Notes under the pieces: model-generated
Told to the model about the DNA's origin: nothing
Database searches by the model: none
The model's input: only the letters and a program-made list of their open reading frames with translations
Shown here: positions 13,041 to 15,347 of the stretch, in pieces
Layout of the letters: the number at the start of each line of letters is the position of its first letter
Position numbering within the stretch: the stretch's first letter is position 1
Position numbers and translations under genes: made by a program
Assembly (NCBI GenBank): GCA_016179995.1
Contig: JACPCC010000074.1
Location: 1-15,347, forward strand
DNA from: Candidatus Woesearchaeota archaeon
GTDB lineage: Archaea; Nanobdellota; Nanobdellia; Woesearchaeales; GW2011-AR9
Length of the DNA: 15,347 bases
Direction of reading: 5' to 3'

Positions 13041-13570
13041 TTAGGGTAACAATTTTTTTAGTTCAAACATAAACAGTTTAGCTCGTTTTATAGATGTTTC
13101 TGCTTTTTGCTTCTGAATAGATTCTGTCATCTCATATTGAAAACGAGAACGCTTATCTAATTCCAAAGCATAAAAATTAATTATCTCATCGGATTTCACA
13201 GAAGCAATCTCTAATGCATCTTCTTTTGCAGTTTCATACTCTTCCAATAAACCTTTCTTTATTTTATCCCTCACTAGAACAATTAAAGCGTCATTAGTAA
13301 CTTTATGAGCGACTTTATCTCCTGTTTTATAGCCAAATTCTAGCAAGACAGCATTAGCAATGTAAAACATAGAATAATAGGAGATTACTACAACCCAAAG
13401 ATAGGGATTTAACGGACTATTGATACATTCTTCTGCTAGATTTAAGGATAAATCTGCATTTTGATATACATCTCTCGAGCCACATCGCTCTTTTCTTTTT
13501 TAATCAAACCATCTTCTAAGTATTTAGAGAAATTAGCTTCTGCTTCTTTTTTTCTATTTTCTTCAACCAA
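13041..13570 (-). pseudogene. HEPN-domain protein, frame-broken
   Basis: HEPN partner of the nucleotidyltransferase upstream; such proteins are often RNase toxins of MNT-HEPN modules. The N-terminal 42 residues read from TTG 13570 (VEENRKKEAEANFSKYLEDG, then LIKKEKSDVAREMYIK) and end at TAA 13444. The rest reads in another frame from 13460: NADLSLNLAEECINSP, WVVVISYYSMFYIANAVLLEFGYK and KVAHKVTNDALIVLV, ending KKLLP at TAA 13041. Adding one A to the A4 run (minus strand of 13459-13462) restores AREMYIKNADLSLNLAEEC as one smooth protein of about 180 residues. The start overlaps the partner's stop by eight bases, so translation is probably coupled. The break may be an assembly error in a short homopolymer or a genuine inactivation. 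The downstream in-frame fragment starting at Met 13370 would lack the first helices. Confidence 0.75.
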
Positions 13571-14153
13571 TTTGGAACATCTCGTAGTAACTTTCTATCC
13601 CGTATAAAATAACATTACTTTTAAAAGCTTCTTTTCCCACATTAAGTTTTGGATCGTTTAACATCTCTAAAAATTGATGTTCTGAAAATACTAAACAATG
13701 TAGTGGCAAAGGTAATAATCTTGCTTGAGAGATTATACTTTTCTCACAGATTTCTTCCTGTCTTTCAGGAACAATAAACATCAAATCAATATCCGAACTT
13801 TTAGTTTGTGTTTTCTTGGCATATGAACCAAAGAGCAGAAGTATAAAATATTTTGTATTAATTACTTTTTTAAATTCGTTTAACATTACAGACATGTTCT
13901 TATCTTTTAAGATCTCTTCTCTTCGGAGATATTCAGCCTCAAAAATGAGAGGATGAATCTTTTGAATCAACTTAACTCTCTTAGAAGGTCCAAATGATTC
14001 TAATTTAATCAATGAATTGTGTTCTAGTCTTTTTACCATTGAATGAACATTCTTATAATCTATTTTAAGAGCAAAAGAGATATTACGAATACTTAACTCT
14101 TCATTTTTGTGTTCTATTAAATATTTAATAATTATAACATCTTTATTTTGCAT
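13563..14153 (-). CDS. HTH-nucleotidyltransferase (MNT) of an MNT-HEPN module
   Basis: 196 residues from ATG 14153, chosen because GGAGG lies about 13 bases upstream; a GTG at 14180 would add nine residues and overlap that site. Residues 1 to about 75 form a winged-helix domain (LSIRNISFALKIDYKNVHSMVKRLEHNSLIKL). From about residue 95 comes a minimal DNA polymerase-beta-type nucleotidyltransferase with the signature GSYAKKTQTKSSDIDLMFI (GS-x9-DxD metal-binding motif). In known MNT-HEPN pairs the nucleotidyltransferase acts as antitoxin by modifying the HEPN protein. The HTH suggests it also represses its own promoter. The HEPN gene follows with an eight-base overlap. A palindrome at 14191-14210 is a candidate operator. 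Confidence 0.88.
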   Translation of the reverse strand: MQNKDVIIIKYLIEHKNEELSIRNISFALKIDYKNVHSMVKRLEHNSLIKLESFGPSKRVKLIQKIHPLIFEAEYLRREEILKDKNMSVMLNEFKKVINTKYFILLLFGSYAKKTQTKSSDIDLMFIVPERQEEICEKSIISQARLLPLPLHCLVFSEHQFLEMLNDPKLNVGKEAFKSNVILYGIESYYEMFQIG

Positions 14154-14190
14154 GTGAGTATTTAATCCTCCAACCGACACCCAGTAGATA

Positions 14191-14228
14191 TTGCCATAGA
14201 ATTATGGTAATAAACACATATATTTAAA
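14191..14228 (-). promoter_or_regulatory. MNT-HEPN promoter with palindromic operator candidate
   Basis: The minus strand has CTTTAAATATATG (TATA element at 14228-14221), predicting transcription start near 14198. The predicted start lies inside TTGCCATAGAATTATGGTAA (14191-14210), an inverted repeat with 8-bp arms, one mismatch and a 4-base centre. Its position is right for a repressor site read by the winged-helix domain of the downstream gene product. Confidence 0.45.
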
Positions 14229-14242
14229 GTTATCGGTAAAAA

Positions 14243-14417
14243 GGTACTGTCTAAACAGCGAATGATGACCTGCCGTTCGCTTAGTGCTTTTATGAATGTG
14301 TTTTGATATTGAAAAATATTATTATTCTCGATAAAAAGCACCATCCAACCAATCTTACGAATCGTTGTTCTTCGCTCACTTTTTGGCTAGGTCATCATTC
14401 GCTAAAATGACAGTATC
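14243..14417. repeat. Long imperfect inverted repeat (rod element)
   Basis: AGCGAATGATGACCT (14257-14271) is perfectly complementary to AGGTCATCATTCGCT (14389-14403). Outside it, TACTGTC (14245-14251) pairs with GACAGTA (14409-14415) across a symmetric 5x5 internal loop. Inside it, GCC/GGC (14272-14274/14385-14387) and GTGCTTTT/AAAAGCAC (14284-14291/14334-14341) extend the rod. It fills the gap between the Nudix gene and the MNT promoter. In the minus direction it is followed by five T. It may be a structured RNA, a terminator or a small MITE-like element; no flanking direct repeat was recognised. Confidence 0.5.
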
Positions 14418-14432
14418 CGGCAAAAATAGACT

Positions 14433-14849
14433 TTAAACTACTCTCTCAGCTTCTTCAACATAACGTAAAAGCAGGTCTTTATAAATCACTTTATCTAAAG
14501 AATGAATCTCTTTCAAAGTAACCCAAATATAATCACTATGTTCTTTAGATAATTTAACTTTATCCGTAGAAGATTTGGCTAAGTAAATCTTGGTCAACGT
14601 CTGAATACCATCTTTCTCTAGCTTCAAAGATTTGAGCTCAGTAATAATTTTACAGTCCAGCCCAGTCTCTTCTTTAATCTCCCGCAAAGATGCAGAGATA
14701 AAATTCTCGTTTAGTTGAACTTTACCACCTGGAACTTCCCAGGCACCGATATGGTCTAAATGAATATCTTTGATTTTCTTTAGTAGAAGATACTTGCCAT
14801 GATAACGAACTAGAACTTTGACTTGATTGATAATTAATGGATGAGCCAT
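14433..14849 (-). CDS. Nudix hydrolase
   Basis: 138 residues. The complete Nudix box GKVQLNENFISASLREIKEE plus TGL matches G-x5-E-x7-REUxEExGU, giving the metal-binding Glu residues for hydrolysis of a nucleoside diphosphate linked to another group. The upstream strand VKVLVRYHGKYLLLKK and the GAWEVPGG lead-in are typical of the MutT/ADP-ribose pyrophosphatase-like branch, but the substrate (damaged dNTP, ADP-ribose, NADH or other) cannot be read from sequence. The ATG at 14849 follows an AT-rich stretch with TTTAAAATTAATAA about 25 bases before it, suggesting a leaderless transcript. It is flanked by the partial gene upstream (62-base gap) and the rod element downstream. Confidence 0.93.
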   Translation of the reverse strand: MAHPLIINQVKVLVRYHGKYLLLKKIKDIHLDHIGAWEVPGGKVQLNENFISASLREIKEETGLDCKIITELKSLKLEKDGIQTLTKIYLAKSSTDKVKLSKEHSDYIWVTLKEIHSLDKVIYKDLLLRYVEEAERVV

Positions 14850-14911
14850 AATTAAGTATTATTAATTTTAAACTTCTTAAACTTTATCACTAAGAAGCCA
14901 ATTTAAACAAC

Positions 14912-15347
14912 TCACACAATCTCATCCAAAATTATCCCTTGACAAATAGGATTAGTTTTAGAAATATTACCTATTAATTTTGGATTAAAATTAGTCAATA
15001 CTTCTTTGCACCAGCCGAGGGCATAAGTATAAACACAACAAGAAGCATGAATTCCGCCAAAACCAAGTATAGTTTCAGAAGGAGAGCGATGCACAGTATT
15101 ACAAATATAATCAATTTCTTTTTGACGTTTAACTATAAAGTCAGATTCATCAAAATTAGGTATTAAGTAAGATTTTTTAAATAGTTTAATCAAAACTTTA
15201 TCACGAAGTGGATGTTCATCAGAATCAACTAAAAATACGGGCTTTTTTGAAGAGTAAGATTCATTAACATACCGGACCATATTTTCTTTATAATTAGAGT
15301 TAATAGGTTTACCGTAGTCAGGATGTATGATAACTAAAGCATCAATA
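14912..15347 (-). CDS. Partial protein, possible isochorismatase-like fold
   Basis: The frame is open from the right window edge to TGA 14914-14912, giving about 144 visible residues with the N-terminus missing; the Met at 15280 is internal because the open frame continues upstream. The visible start reads DALVIIHPDYGKP, then KPVFLVDSDEHPLRD, and near the C-terminus ETILGFGGIHASCCVYTYALGW. The last pattern resembles the G-x-x-x-x-x-CV-x-x-TA motif around the catalytic Cys of isochorismatase/nicotinamidase-type cysteine hydrolases, and the first could be their initial strand, though the usual Asp is not cleanly present. This is a tentative fold guess. It is otherwise an unrecognised archaeal protein, upstream of the Nudix gene on the same strand. 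Confidence 0.5.
   Translation of the reverse strand, partial: IDALVIIHPDYGKPINSNYKENMVRYVNESYSSKKPVFLVDSDEHPLRDKVLIKLFKKSYLIPNFDESDFIVKRQKEIDYICNTVHRSPSETILGFGGIHASCCVYTYALGWCKEVLTNFNPKLIGNISKTNPICQGIILDEIV

Noticed and set aside
14162..14344. Minus-strand open frame of 60 codons
   Set aside because: It lies inside the inverted-repeat element and the MNT promoter/operator; no family resemblance.

Overview
The window looks like chromosomal DNA of an AT-rich archaeon, most likely a DPANN lineage of the Woesearchaeota/Pacearchaeota type. This is inferred from gene content only: an archaeal FtsZ, an archaeal/eukaryotic-type uS2, an archaeal/eukaryotic-type prolyl-tRNA synthetase with a C-terminal Cys cluster, an archaeal MNT-HEPN pair, TATA-box promoters with leaderless or short-leader genes, GAGGTG-type Shine-Dalgarno sites, T-rich terminators, and very large Cys/Asn/Ser-rich surface proteins. 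No marker here fixes the phylum. No rRNA, tRNA, CRISPR array or transposase was found.

Layout. At 1-236 (minus) lie two tiny ORFs, one cut by the window edge. From 5765 down to 438 (minus) there are four consecutive overlapping reading frames that read as one giant surface protein: an N-terminal signal peptide, about a dozen Cys/Trp modules, a Ca-binding-like loop, a fibronectin-III-like domain, a Ser13-Gly12 linker and a C-terminal membrane anchor. The frames are joined by three +1 shifts, each at an NNC-TAR-T sequence. Upstream is a 717-base intergenic stretch with a strongly folded 160-nt RNA candidate, then ftsZ, a nitroreductase-family gene, a 31-codon remnant of a HIT hydrolase gene and a membrane-anchored surface protein with a long Thr/Ala/Asp linker. 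All of these are on the minus strand.

A divergent promoter region at 9790-9986 switches to the plus strand: proS (interrupted by a frame break at 11055) and a small unknown gene. These converge on the minus-strand uS2 gene across a 159-nt rod-like RNA/terminator candidate. Further right, all on the minus strand, are an MNT-HEPN nucleotidyltransferase/HEPN pair (the HEPN gene frame-broken), a third long inverted-repeat element, a Nudix hydrolase, and a partial gene with a possible isochorismatase-like fold running off the right edge.

How it works together. The window mixes housekeeping genes (division, translation) with cell-surface genes and one toxin-antitoxin-like module. Two themes deserve attention. 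First, there are five reading-frame interruptions in three loci; three of them share a sequence context in the giant surface gene, which suggests programmed recoding, though unpolished assembly is a live alternative. Second, three long, unrelated-looking foldable elements each sit just downstream of a minus-strand gene and are followed by a T-tract in that direction.
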